Of a stretch of DNA of 64,000 nt, positions 45,776 through 59,138 are shown piece after piece. A model generated the notes under the pieces. That model was not told where the DNA came from, made no database searches, and saw only the letters and a program-made list of their open reading frames with translations. The position numbers and the translations under genes are program-made. The number at the start of each line of letters is the position of its first letter. Within the stretch, counting starts at the first letter, position 1. Source of the stretch: Zanthoxylum bungeanum (Eukaryota; Streptophyta; Magnoliopsida; Sapindales; Rutaceae); the NCBI GenBank assembly GCA_019454045.1, contig SKCR01047725.1, positions 1-64,000 on the forward strand. The letters run 5' to 3'.

Positions 45776-48511
45776 TGTGGGACACAAAAACTGGGCGACG
45801 CATGCTGTCCCTAGGCTCGCGGCCCGGTTGGGAGTACAGAGTAGCCCGCGTGGGACTAAACCGGAGAATGATGGAGTCGCCACCCGGTGTGAACCGGGAA
45901 AATGAGATTTAAGGCCGCACTCACCCCTCACAAGGGAAGACCTCAAACCGTTGGGTTCGGAATGGTTCCTTACTTATGCCACTTGTAATAAAATGATTTG
46001 CGCAATAATCTAACCAAGCCTAAGCAACGTATTTCCAAGGATGATTTACCCCTAAGTTCGTATGCATACATCAACAAGTTCATCTAAATTTACATGTAAC
46101 ACATATCCGAATTTGCATACAGCCTATTTGCATGTAATCTATGTCTCAATTTGCATACATAAAGATAAATTAACATACGGCAAGCATACAAGTTAATAAA
46201 CACATTGTACTCATACATGTGGGGAATACAGATGAATGACACATACACAATCTTGCATAATACAGAAAAACAATCAGGTTCATCATACGAAAGGATAACT
46301 ACTAGGGATAATTATGCACGAAATCTGATGAAATGGACTCAGTTCAGTGGGTGCGCGTTCGTGTAGTGTTCGTAAATGCGTTCAAACGGTAAACAGAAGG
46401 TTCGCGTTCGTGTGACGTTTGATAACGAGTTCGAGCGGTACCAGACCTGATGAAATAAATGCATGCACGTTCGAGTAGCGTTCGTAAACGCGTTCGAACG
46501 GTAAACAGAAGGTTCGCGTTTGAGTAGCGTTCGTAAACGCATGCGAACTGAAAGGAAACAGAATGTTCACGTTCGTATGGCGTTCGTAAACGCGTTCAAA
46601 CGTGGTTACAACAGTGACCATCCAAAATGCAGTAAACAACATGACGTATACGTGAACGGATGAATAGATGACACCTAATCAATAATAACGGACTAAAAGG
46701 TACGGCGAAGTATCGTGGAAAAGGTTCTTTAACCTCTCAAAATAGAGGACCTTTAATCCAACTACTAAGCCCATGCGCATCACATCATAATGCATAAAAA
46801 AATAGAAACAATGATATCGGACTTCGTATACCCGATTGAACACATCTCACATTCAAACGAATATACATCGTCCGGCGCGGCGAAGCATCATGGTAAAGGA
46901 TTTTAACCTCTCAAAATAGATGACCTTTAATCGCACTGACTAAGCCCATGCGCTTTATCACCAATTTCATAAATAACCGACGTACATAAGGCAAAAGACA
47001 CGATGTAAGAGGCGCGGCAAAGTGTTGGCTTAAAGGTAGCCTTTTTGCATTTTCTTCCTTCAAATGGAGAACCTTTAGACCGACATACTAAGCCCATGCG
47101 CATCACATCATCAATACAAACAAATCATCATACGAAAATTAAATGGCGAGATGAAAAATGCAGATAACAAGCAAGGTAAAAACAAAGCGAAACATGTGCC
47201 ATTTGCTCGAGTGGTACGTGGAGTTGTATCCCGAGTAAAGATCATACTACCGTCCATTCGGAATCGGCTATGAAATTTATGTCAGAGTTTCCATCATATA
47301 TACCACAAGAGGCGACACATTTTCATTCATATTTAAAACCACAACATGCATCCATAAACGACTCTCATGCGAAATAAAACAATAAAAAAATGAATGGCAG
47401 TAAATAGAAAGAGTGCCCTCAGGTCTAACCTTTTAAATCAACTCTCGGACGTACGGTACACGATCGTCAGAAGGGGCTAGCGCTCCACAACTCCTCTGGT
47501 TCACTGCTCTCGTTCGTTGTCTCACTGTTTTGAGCCGTCGTTCTCCCTGTTTTGCTGCTATTTTGCTGCTGTCGTACTGCTGATTTACTGATGTATTTTG
47601 ATCGATGTTATTGGTGTTTTAGACTCTTGTATTTGCGGTTAAAGGGGCTGCTGTTTAGATGTGATTTGGGCCGCTGTTTGGGCGTGACTTGGGGGCTGTT
47701 TTGGTGAGGTAAAGGGGCTGTTTGGGATTACTGTTTTTGGTGTTTTGTTGGAGTGGGTGGCTGGTGTTTATGTGTCTCGGCTGTGTGTTTGATTTATGAG
47801 GGTTGTGTGTGTGAGTTTGGTTGTGTCAATGAGCTTGGGTCTTTTCTTGTGTGAATGAACTAGGGGTTTCAAGGGTTGGAATTGGGTTCTTTTTATAGGC
47901 AAATGAGGTAGGGCTAAATCTTGCTTGACAAGGAAAGAGATTTGGCATTTAAAGGGGATTTGATTCGGTGTCATACAAGGAAATCCTAAGATTTGAGGGG
48001 GGACAAAATTTGGCTAATTAGGAAGTTAATATTTTAATTTGTGTTGTTTAGGCATAATATTTGTTAAGTTAGGAATAAGATATTTTAGGTTGGGAATATA
48101 ATTGGTTGATTGATTTTAATTAGGCATGATTTTATTTAATGTTTTATTTAATTTGGTATATGATTTAATTAATATTTCATTTAATTTGGTATATGATTTA
48201 ATTAATATTTTAATGGGCTTTGGTGGGCTAATTGGGCTTGGGTGTGAGGCTAGCAGCAAAACCAGAAATACCGACACCGTTCAAATGCCTCATCGAACGC
48301 TACACGAACGCCCGCAATCTGTCTGACGTTTGAACGTGGGCACGAACGCAACACGAACGAAAATAGTGAACTTGTGAAATAAACTTGATGACATACTTAT
48401 TCTGAATTTCCCCTTCCAACGTCCGTTTCCCGCGGCTTTCGTGACATAAAAGGTAGTGCCTCTAAATGAGACTCATCATAGGGACTTATATGCAAAAATC
48501 TAGTGCCTACA
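45776..48511 (-). repeat. Tat2 3' LTR (2736 bp)
   Basis: TGTGGGACAC...GTGCCTACA on the + strand. It contains about 51-bp repeats with TTCGAACG-like motifs (46345-46605), the GCGCATGGGCTTAG triple repeat (inverted, 46690-47105), one copy of the CGGTATATCGGATGG-type segment (47200-47310, inverted) and a TATA box on the - strand at 47897-47889 (TATAAAAAG). Confidence 0.9.
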
Positions 48512-48525
48512 GTCGCCCCCACTTT
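48512..48525 (-). other. Tat2 polypurine tract
   Basis: Read on the - strand: AAAGTGGGGGCGAC directly before the LTR, identical to Tat1. Confidence 0.85.
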
Positions 48526-48654
48526 GATGGGACTTGTGCAGTGTGTGACTTTGAACAATCCTATCAAAGTTATGCAATGCATTTCTACTTACCTGGCTCG
48601 CCAGCTGTTGCTTCACTTACTTGTTATCCTGAGATGCTTTGACCTTTGGGCTTT

Positions 48655-49205
48655 ATTCCCGAACTGCGTTGAGAGAGAGCTTTATTCTCCTGGGCTTTAT
48701 TCCCGAGCTGTTTTGCAAGTGGGGTTTATTCCTCTGGGTTTTATTCCCGAACTGTGCTGAGAGAGAGCTTTATTCTTCTGGGCTGTATTCCCGAACTGTG
48801 CTGAGAGAGAGCTTTATTCCTCTGGGCTGTATTCCCGAACTGTGCTGAGAGAAAGCTTTATTCCTCTGGGCTGTATTCCCGAACTATGCTGAGAAAGAGC
48901 TTTATTCTCCTGGGCTGTATTCCTGAACTGTGCTGAGAGAGAGCTTATTCCTCTGGGCTATATTCCCGACTGTGCTGAGAGAGAGCTTTATTCCTCTGGG
49001 CTGTATTCCCGAACTTTGCTGAGAGAGAACTTTATTCTCCTGGGCTGTATTCCCGAACTTTTGAGCTGAGAGAGAGCTTTATTCCGCTAGGCTGTATTCC
49101 CGAACTGTGCTGAGAGAGAGAGCTTTATTCTCCTGGCCTGTATTCCCGAACTGTGCTGAGAGAGAGCTTTATTCTCCTGGGCTGTATTCCCGAACTGTGC
49201 TGAAT
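48655..49205 (-). repeat. 44-bp tandem array in Tat2
   Basis: Unit (read on +) GGCTGTATTCCCGAACTGTG then CTGAGAGAGAGCTTTATTCC. The CCCGA landmark falls at 48746, 48790 and 48834, a 44-bp period, in about 12 units. Some units have small indels. The ORFs seen here are products of the repeat. Confidence 0.9.
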
Positions 49206-49733
49206 GTGGGCTTTATCCCCGATCTGAGCTGACTGTGGGCTTTGTTCCTGGAATTGCCACTGAATGTGGGCTTTTTCCCTGATCTGAGCGACTGTGGGCT
49301 TGTTCCTGAACTGACTGGTTGAAGGCTTTATTCATTGGCCTTGTTCCCGAATTACGGTTGATGTTGGGCCTTATTCCCGAACTGTGTTGAATGTGGACTT
49401 ATTCCCGAACGTATTGAATTGGGCTTTATTCCATGGCTGTATGACTGTGGGCTTTATTCCCGAACTGTTGAAAGTGGGTTTATTCCTCTAGGCTTTGCTC
49501 CCAAACTGTGTCAAGATAGGGCTTATCCCCAGGCTTTATTCTCGAACAGAGCAAATGCTGGGCTTTATTCCCTGGGACTCATCCCCAAACTAATACTGAT
49601 ATGGCTCGGCTTGAGACTCATTCCCCAACTTGTTGCTGATGTGGCTCGACCTTGGGATGCATCCCAACTGATACTGATATGGGCCTCGACACCTTGGGAC
49701 TCATCCTCAAAACTAATGCTGATGTGGGCCTCG
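49206..49733 (-). repeat. Diverged short-unit repeat in Tat2
   Basis: Irregular units around GTGGGCTTTATTCCCGAACTG grade into CTGATATGGGCCTCGACC types, up to the LARD2 insertion point. They bridge the 44-bp array and the 29-bp array. Confidence 0.75.
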
Positions 49734-52346
49734 TGTAGGGGTTTTCAGGGGCTAAATCCGGTAACGCAGCGGAAGCGGCGGAAGATCGTATCTTCCGATT
49801 TCAAAACTTTTTCTCGGATTAATTAAATAAACATATTTATTTAATTATCCAATAATCAAATTATGAAATAAAATTCAAATAAATCATATTTAAGTGAATT
49901 TACCAAATTACCCTTACTTTAGTATTTTGTCCATTTTAGTCCGAAATTGATCTAATCAATTTTGAATGATTCTAAATCATTTCTAAGATGAACTTAGCAT
50001 GTTCAAAACATCAAAACACCAAAAGCACCAAAATCCCAAAATCTATCATTTGGCCGAATGCACCTAAGGTGGGCATTTTGTCCACTTTGTCATTTCATGC
50101 TTCAAAACACATCAAGATGTAATCCAATGAACATGAAACTTTATATGCATCATATACACATCCAAATACACAACATATATGAAAACCCCCAAATTTGGAA
50201 TTGGTCATGAACCCTAATTTTTCAATTTCTTCAAATTGGACAAATTAGACCAAATTGGTTAAATCAATTACTTCAATCATGTTTCTTCCATCCAATCAAA
50301 GTCTCAACACAATGAAACAACTCAAGATCAAATCTAGGTCATCTAAGAGTGGGTCAACAACTCTAGATTAGCAACATGGTTTCCAAAACCTTAAAAGAAC
50401 ACTTATAACTACACTAGTCACAAGCTTTCTCCATTATACATGCTCTACACTTTCACCAAACATTTATCCATAAAAAACACAAAGAATAAAGAATAGAAAA
50501 ACTCAAGAACATCACAAGATGTTGCCCACAACAAGAGGAAAAATTACTCTCTAATGGAAGGTTGGAAATACTTACTATTTTCCAAGCTTTTCTTGATTTT
50601 TCTTTCTTTTCTCTCTAGCATTCTTTGCCTTCCTTTAATGGAGTTTTTGGTTAAAGTGAATTAGGTTAAAAGCAAATGAAATGAAAAACAATATATACAA
50701 GCTTGGAAAAAGCCCTTGGCCGAAATTGGCAAGGCAAATACAAGAATATTAATTTCATCTTCATTTGTCTTTCATTTGTTCAACTTGGTTAAATATCTAA
50801 ACAACTTTAAAGATATTTAATTTAGTCAACAAATGCAACTTAGAAAATATATCTCTTATATATTAAGTGTATGGCCGAAATATAAAGAAATAAAGGAAAA
50901 AGATATTTTATTTTTCAAACAATTTTGAACAAATATCTTAAGAAGTCAAAATCAATTTGACAACCTTTTCCTTTAATGTAAAGTCAAACATTTACACTTA
51001 TAATCATTTCCTAACTTTATCATTTGGTGATATATTTATATTTTAATTATATTAATCATTTAACAATTAAATAATTAAATAATTAATTAAATACAAATAT
51101 ATCAAATATATGTATTATATTTACTTTAAATATCTCAAATACATATATTATGATATATGTCAAATACCTTTATTTGACTATTTATTAATGTGTATTTAAT
51201 AATATCATATATTAAATACAAATACACATTAATTAGGAAATGACGGTTCGGCCCGTTCGCATGTATTTTTCGTTTAACGATTAAACGATTTATAAATAAT
51301 CATCATTATTCATAAATGTTGCTCTAGTGCTCTACGAGTATGTTTCATTATTGAGACTCTCTAGATTCAGGTATATCCGTCACGAAATCCAATTCATGTC
51401 CATAATCTATCCACCCGTAGATTATGACGATCACGGATAAACTAGCTGAATCATACAGGTCGAGGTCATTGCATACGTATAATCCCTCCGTCACAGGTAT
51501 CCAGATAATCCCAGAGATATAGATGTAAACGTCAAATCTCTATAGGTATTATCTCGTCGACGTATCTATTAGCAATCTTAAATAACACTCGGAACTTACT
51601 TCCGATGTATACTGTGGCCACAGATTTAACAGACTGCTAATAATATATGGACTACCTATGCTCTGTACACAGAACTGACGGATCCTATCTTGACACACAC
51701 AGGATATCCTGAGGATCGATCCACACCCAACGAACAGGCGGAGGTCTGATCTAAATAGATCGGTGACGTGACTGCCATCTAAGTGTGGAGGATGTCTCAT
51801 ACATCCACAGTGGTGTCTCAAGTCGAAGGACCACTATGCTACTCAACCCGAGAAGATTCTTATTGACGTTGGTGTACCATCCATTAAGAATCTTCGGTGA
51901 GCCGTTCAGTGTTTATCCACTATAAACACCTACACGTCTATACGAGTCTCCATAGACTCATGGTTCATTGGGATAAACCATCGGACCAAGTCTCGATATA
52001 CGACATGTACTGGTCTCAACGGATTTGACTAACCGACCCGTGTGTTAGCAAATCTTGACCAGGAACTATGTTTGATAATATACATATAGCAGTGACACTT
52101 CCCAATGTCAATTACAAACTAACTTTGTAACTGTGTACTGCATTATATATTATCGGGCCTTTGTCTAATATATACATATCACTAAACCACATTTAGTTTC
52201 AATCTAATCGTAATCAGATCGAATACGTATATAAGAACAAGAGGTGCAACCATAAATAAGTAATATTATGGAATAAGGGGATGTTCGTATTCATGAATCA
52301 GACATAAATACGGCCCGGATTGGCGCTCTGAGCACCAACCCCAACA
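49734..52346 (-). repeat. LARD2 3' LTR (2613 bp)
   Basis: TGTAGGGG...CCCCAACA. The TGTAGGGG start (TGTTGGGG in LARD1) is shared by both LARD2 LTRs, so the change predates insertion. Confidence 0.95.
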
Positions 52347-55300
52347 ATTTCTCCCACTTGCTCTAGTGCCAATCCACGGTATCATATACTCATCTCAATG
52401 TGCATCGTATGCACATGGCCCTCAAAAGCTCACCCAGTACTTAAGAGGTAGGCAACAAAACAAGTCCGCTATGACATATTGAGTTTGTCAAACAAACTCC
52501 ATCGTTTCCCATAGTCAGCATCATTCATATTTTGTAGAATCTAGATTATACATTAATATGACTCTGATGCTACATCAGTATTGTGCTACAGCTACTGAGT
52601 TGTCCAAGTATTTAAGGATCAAATCCAAAATACTATGAAGACAACCGCAAGCACAATAACAATTAAAACTTCTAATTAAAAGGTCACTATGCAACTTCAT
52701 AAGTCAATACTTCAAAAGTTGCATTTGATTCCACTAAATAGTAGAATCCTTCGTGACACTCCCACTGCATCTTTTCTGACTCTTTATGACGTAGACTGTC
52801 TAACGTCATAATTAGTCTCAAAACTAATATGACCCTAATGGTTGCAGACTATATTCTCCATGAATTAGAAACTCGTTCTTAATATCTCAAAGATCACAAA
52901 GAACGTGTTTCAAGATCCATCATATGGTCTATAGGATGTCAAAATAACTCGTAACAATTACGATTAAATCGACATCGATAATCGCACATAATAAAGTATT
53001 CATTATGTCATCATCAAATGATACATAATATTGTTTAGACATTCTAATCAATATTTCTTTCGAAAAAGGAATCATCCTTTACGAAAGATGAATACTATGT
53101 ATAAGACATACAATAACTGTCGAACAGTTATACTAACTGTCATACAGATAGCCTTGTTATGTCCTTTATTAGATCATATCTAATGTACGACTAATAGGAG
53201 TATCTCACAAGTCTCTTGGTTTTATATCTTATATAAAACTTTATATCAAATATAACAGAGACTACTCCCACTGCTTTCACGGAGTAAAGAAGACTTAGGT
53301 AAATCTTTTACCTCACAAACATCTCATTATTACTATAATAATGACAATGTCGTTAAGATATATAACACTAGAAAGTAATATGTACGCTCCCACTAACCCT
53401 TTTATCACATATGTATTCTATATACTTTGACAAGATCAGACAATTTGACGATATCAAAAATAGAGAACACATATTTCTGGAAGACTTATCCGAGTCTACA
53501 ATAGGCTCTATAAGCTAGCACACTAAACTGCGATCTCAGCAGAACACAAACTCTAGGGCCATTTCAGAATGAACTCTTCAAATAAGGAAATCACAACTGA
53601 TCTCTTATCTGAATAAGTCATCCAAAAACGCCACTTTGCATTCTTTAGCTAAAATATACAGTTTATTATCAACATTAACCAATATATCTTTAATTGTTCA
53701 ATTAGTGTGACTAGAGATAAGTTTTCTCAGAATCTACAATAGATTGCTGAGTATAACTTTTCTCACTGTCATACTATAAAGGTCAAACCTTTAATAAGCT
53801 CACATTGCTTTCGTTGTGCAAACAATTAGCACATATCATGAACTAATTCATAATGAAAGCGTAATCAAGTTCAAAACTTGATCATAGTAAGCTATGAACA
53901 ATCTTAGATCTAAGGTTCAATGGTGAACTTCCAGAATCGATATCAAATATCGCTTCCATTAAAAGTCATAGGATAATTTTTCTTCAATAAGAAAACAACG
54001 GAACCATTAAGTATCAAATACTCGTGAATGATTCTGTTATCCTATTGGACTTGTACGGAAGATGTATAAGGGTTGTTTCATCTTATTAATTACATAGTTC
54101 CATTTATAATTATCATTCTCACATTTGACTTCAATAAGTCAAGTCTTTTCTACAATAGTTAACATCTGATGTTACACACCAAGTAATAAAACGATTTTAT
54201 TACTTAGAATCGTAGGAAAGATATTCTATTAAATAGAATACAATATTCTATTAAACAGAATAAACGATAAACTTTTACTTATACCTTCGAGGTGTAAGTA
54301 ATTTCCATTATATAACTATTATATAAAAGAAAGATTGAAATCTCAAACTTTTCAAGATTCAAATTTTCTACCTATACATATCATATATGCAACTGTAGAA
54401 AATAATGGAACATTAATTAAAGAGATGAATTAGTGTTACTGGAGTATAACCCCAAGAGTATTGAAACTAATTCGGTAACATTCAATATCAAACGAATCAA
54501 ATCATATAAGATTCGATTGCTCCCACTACTCAATTCCATCAAGATGGAATCGTGGAAGAATAATATTGAATATGAATCATATTCACTGAATAACCTTAGA
54601 ACTAATTGCTTTAAATTCATATGTTTGATCGTATCAAAGATCTTTGAACAGTTCAAAGACATGTAATGAATTTTAAGGATTGAGTTCTCAAAAACTTTAG
54701 ATTGAATATATTTGAACAAGTCAAAAATGTTCAATCTACGTTTCATCAGAACAGATTGAAAGTTCTTGATCTTTCAAGACTTTCAATATTTGTTCCTTCA
54801 GAAACACGTAACTAAGTTATGACAATTCATCAACTAAGTTACGAAGTAAAAAAAACTACCTTAAGCAATTATTATTTATTAAACTACATACATCCAATGT
54901 ATCAGTTTAATAAATTTGGTGGTCCAATGACAATCATTGGTTAAACGAGATCTTAATCACCTTCCTGAATACAATATTCATTAAATGGATAAGGATGTGT
55001 GGTGTGATCTAGTATCAAACCATCATTACCATACGGAATAAGCATCCAATGCTTAAGTGATTAAACTCATAAAGCACCGTTCTAAATTATTTACTTTACC
55101 GAATAATTTTTCTTAATGTTTATCTCTACGTCAATGACACTACTAGTTATTATAAAATATGTAACAATTGTTTATAAAGAACAAGTGACTATCCAATAGT
55201 CGCAAGTTCCGATATCAAATATCAAAACAATCGTTAACCAATATTTCAAATAACTAGACGGGAGATCTGGTATCCAATACCTATAGTTGTAGTATTGTGA

Positions 55301-56519
55301 AAATCGATATTTTCTATACACAAATATACGCATCTCCTTTCTTTAGCTTTACTATTTGCATTCAACTATTCACAACAATTGTAAATAACTGATTAGCAAA
55401 TTGTGTCATACACATTACCTCTAAAGGTAATTAAAGCTTAGAAACGTCATTACTAGATAAACAAATACCTAATAGGGCTTTCTTAATGCCAGTCAAGAAT
55501 CTCGAGACATGAACTAATTCAAGTCAATTCTTACTGCATAAGAAACTATTGTCTCTAAAGTATTATATCCTAAAAGGGATATCTATCTAGATTATCTATC
55601 ATGACTTAGAAACTAAGTCATTAACCATCTTTATTTTTCAAGAAAATCGGAACAACAGTTCCCGATGGTTTAGACTAATCTAATAATATCCTAGTCTATT
55701 AGTATCTAGAACCTATTCTAGAATAACTGCAACCAAGAGTCTAGTCAGATAACATATCAAAATATGTGTGCAGTAAATAAAAGTTTAATTCTATCTACTA
55801 TAGAATAAGGAAACAAACAAGCGGCAATTTCCATAATAACATACACTGCCTAAGTTATGGAATATTTTAAACTTAGCAGTGCCTCCCACTTTTTACGTAA
55901 TGCCGTAATCCCCAACGGAAAGACGAGAATTCAATAATTAAATCGAATTCCATAATGGGAAGAGGACCCCATGAATATATTTCGACTCACAGCAGAGGCA
56001 CGGTCTCGCCGACGTATATTCACAGGTAGACAACTAATTGTCAATCACTCACTAGTGACTCCGAGGTTCCGGTCCTGGCCGTTTCTCGTTGTCGCTGCGA
56101 AGGCAGGCCCACAAGGAGACGTACCAAGGTTAAACTTGTCAATGATAAACTCAAGTTACTTGCGTAACCCTGACAGCTAGGGCACGTTCAGGATTCCGCT
56201 TTCGCTTGAATTTATCTAGTATCTAATATACATTCGGCATAAATAAATTTCTATCAGCTACACCCTCACAGCAGAGGCACGGTCTCGGATGTAGTCAACG
56301 AAAAGATATTTATAAACCGTATTGACAAGACGGACCAAGAAACAAGTATTCCAAATACTAGTTACTTTAAAACCTTATAAGCGGGGATATTCCATTAAGT
56401 GTCATACACCCTTAAATCTAATCAAATTAGATTATAACATGCATGTATAAAGTCAAGAAAACATGATTAAACATTGAATAAAACAAGCTAATCATTTATG
56501 GAGGCCTAGAATCAGACTC
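52347..56519 (-). other. LARD2 internal region, non-coding, with PPT-like octamers
   Basis: CTCCCACT occurs at 52351, 52759, 53265, 53387, 54520 and 55883, all on the same strand (AGTGGGAG on the element's sense strand). The copy at 52351 is the PPT next to the 3' LTR. CTCACAGCAGAGGCACGGTC lies at 55986 and 56265. It aligns with LARD1 throughout. ORFs of 69-109 codons are not conserved in frame between the copies. Confidence 0.85.
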
Positions 56520-56531
56520 GCTCTGATACCA
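56520..56531 (-). other. LARD2 primer binding site
   Basis: Read on the - strand: TGGTATCAGAGC (initiator tRNA-Met type), three bases inside the 5' LTR. Confidence 0.9.
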
Positions 56532-56534
56532 TTT

Positions 56535-59138
56535 TGTAGGGGTTTTAGGGGCTAAATCCGGTAACGCAGCGGAAGCGGCGGAAGATCGTATCTTCCGATT
56601 TCAAAACTTTTTCTCGGATTAATTAAATAAACATATTTATTTAATTATCCAATAATCAAATTATGAAATAAAATTCAAATAAATCATATTTAAGTGAATT
56701 TACCAAATTACCCTTACTTTGGTATTTTGTCCATTTTAGTCCGAAATTGATCTAATCAATTTTGAATGATTCTAAATCATTTCTAAGATGAACTTAGCAT
56801 GTTCAAAACATCAAAACACCAAAAGCACCAAAAAATCCCAAAATCTATTCATTTGGCCGAATGTCACCTAAGGTGGGCATTTGTGCATTTGTCATTTCAT
56901 GCTTCAAAACACATCAAGATGTAATCCAATGAACATGAAACTTTATATGCATATATACACATCCAAATACACAACATATATGAAAACCCCCAAATTTGGA
57001 ATTGGTCATGAACCCTAATTTTTCAATTTCTTCAAATTGGACAAATTAGACCAAATTGGTTAAATCAATTACTTCAATCATGTTCTTCCATCCAATCAAA
57101 GTCTCAACACAATGAAACAACTCAAGATCAAATCTAGGTCATCTAAGAGTGGGTCAACAACTCTAGATTAGCAACATGGTTTCCAAAACCTTAAAAGAAC
57201 ACTTATAACTACACTAGTCACAAGCTTTCTCCATTATACATGCTCTACACTTTCACCAAACATTTATCCATAAAAAACACAAAGAATAAAGAATAGAAAA
57301 ACTCAAGAACATCACAAGATGTTACCCACAACAAGAGGAAAAAATTACTCTCTAATGGAAGGTTGGAAATACTTACTATTTTCCAAGCTTTTCTTGATTT
57401 TTCTTTCTTTTCTCTCTAGCATTCTTTGCCTTCCTTTAATGGAGTTTTTGGTTAAAGTGAATTAGGTTAAAAGCAAATGAAATGAAAAACAATATATAAA
57501 GCTTGGAAAAAACCCTTGGCCGAAATTGGCAAGGCAATTACAAGAATATTAATTTCATCTTCATTTGTCTTTCATTTGTTCAACTTGGTTAAATATCTAA
57601 AACACTTTAAAGATATTTAATTTAGTCAACAAATGCAACTTAGAAAATATATCTCTATATATTAAGTGTATGGCCGAATTTAAAGAAATAAAGGAAAAAG
57701 ATATTTTATTTTTCAAACAATTTTGAACAAATATTCTTAAGAAGTCAAAATCAATTTGACAACCTTTTCCTTTAATGTAAAGTCAACATTTACACTTATA
57801 ATCATTTCCTAACTTTATCATTTGGTGATATATTTATATTTTAATTATATTAATCATTTAACAATTAAATAATTAAATAATTAATTAAATACAAAATATA
57901 AAATATATGTATTATATTTACTTTAAATATCTCAATACATATATATGATGATATGTCAAATACCTTTATTTGACTATTTATTAATGTGTATTTAATAATA
58001 TCATATATTAAATACAAATACACATTAATTAGGAAATGACGGTTCGGCCCGTTCGCATGTATTTTTCGTTTAACGATTAAACGATTTATAAATAATCATC
58101 ATTATTCATAAATGTTGCTCTAGTGCTCTACGAGTATGTTTCATTATTGAGACTCTCTAGATTCAGGTATATCCGTCACGAAATCCAATTTCATGTACAT
58201 AATCTATCCACCCGTAGATTATGACGATCACGGATAAACTAGCTGAATCATACAGGTCGAGGTCATTGCATACGTATAATCCCTCCGTCACATGTATCCA
58301 GATAATCCCAGAGATATAGATGTAAACGTCAAATCTCTATAGGTATTATCTCGTCGACGTATCCATTAGCAATTTTTAAATAACACTCGGAACTTACTTC
58401 CGATGTATACTGTGGCCACAGATTTAACAGACTGCTAAATAATATATGGACTACCTATGCTCTGTACACAGAACTGACAGATCCTATCTTGACACACAGG
58501 ATATCCTGAGGATCGATCCACACCCAACGAACAGGCGGAGGTTTGATCTAAATAGATCGGTGACGTGACTGCCATCTAAGTGTGGAGGATGTCTCATACA
58601 TCCACAGTGGTGTCTCAAGTCGAAGGACCACTATGCTACTCAACCCGAGAAGATTCTTATTGACGTTGGCGTACCATCCATTAAGAATCTTCGGTGAGCC
58701 GTTCAGTGTTTATCCACAATAAACACCTACACGTCTATACGAGTCTCCATAGACTCATGGTTCATTGGGATAAACCATCGGACCAAGTCTCGATATACGA
58801 CATGTACTGGTCTCAACGGATTTGACTAACCGACCCGTGTTAGCAAATCTTGACCAGGAACTATGTTGATAATATTACATATAGCAGTGACACTTCCCAA
58901 TGTCAATTACAAACTAACTTTGTAACTGTGTACTGCATTATATATTATCGGGCCTTTGTCTAATATATACATATCACTAAACCACATTTAGTTTCAATCT
59001 AATCGTAATCAGATCAAATACGTATAAGAACAAGAGGTGCAACCATAAATAAGTAATATTATGGAATAAGGGGATGTTCGTATTCATGAATCAGACATAA
59101 ATACGGCCGGATTGGCGCTCTGAGCACCAACCCCAACA
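56535..59138 (-). repeat. LARD2 5' LTR (2604 bp)
   Basis: Near-identical to 49734-52346, with scattered single-base indels. It ends CCCCAACA before the CCTCG duplication. Confidence 0.95.

Larger units (their letters stand above)
49734..59138 (-). mobile_element. LARD2: complete non-coding LTR retrotransposon derivative
   Basis: 9405 bp, flanked by the 5-bp target duplication CCTCG (49729-49733 and 59139-59143). LTRs 49734-52346 and 56535-59138, nearly identical by eye. The PBS and PPT show - strand orientation. Internal region about 4.19 kb with no ORF above 109 codons. It lies inside a Tat2 tandem array. It matches the 'large retrotransposon derivative' (LARD) description. The PBS and PPT types suggest a Ty1/copia, possibly Sirevirus-like, parent; that is inference. 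Confidence 0.95.

Noticed and set aside
45761..45946. Repeated ORFs at the Tat2 LTR ends (also 61402-61596)
   Set aside because: LTR sequence translated by chance; present twice only because the LTR is.
48639..49826. ORFs over the 44-bp array, one crossing into the LARD2 LTR
   Set aside because: Repeat translation; the last one runs across an insertion border, so it is accidental.
54417..54746. 109-codon - strand ORF in LARD2
   Set aside because: No domain, and the LARD1 counterpart (about 41940-42265) is interrupted.
55971..56180. 69-codon ORF in LARD2 that covers the duplicated motif
   Set aside because: The matching LARD1 sequence changes frame within about 30 codons; not conserved as protein.
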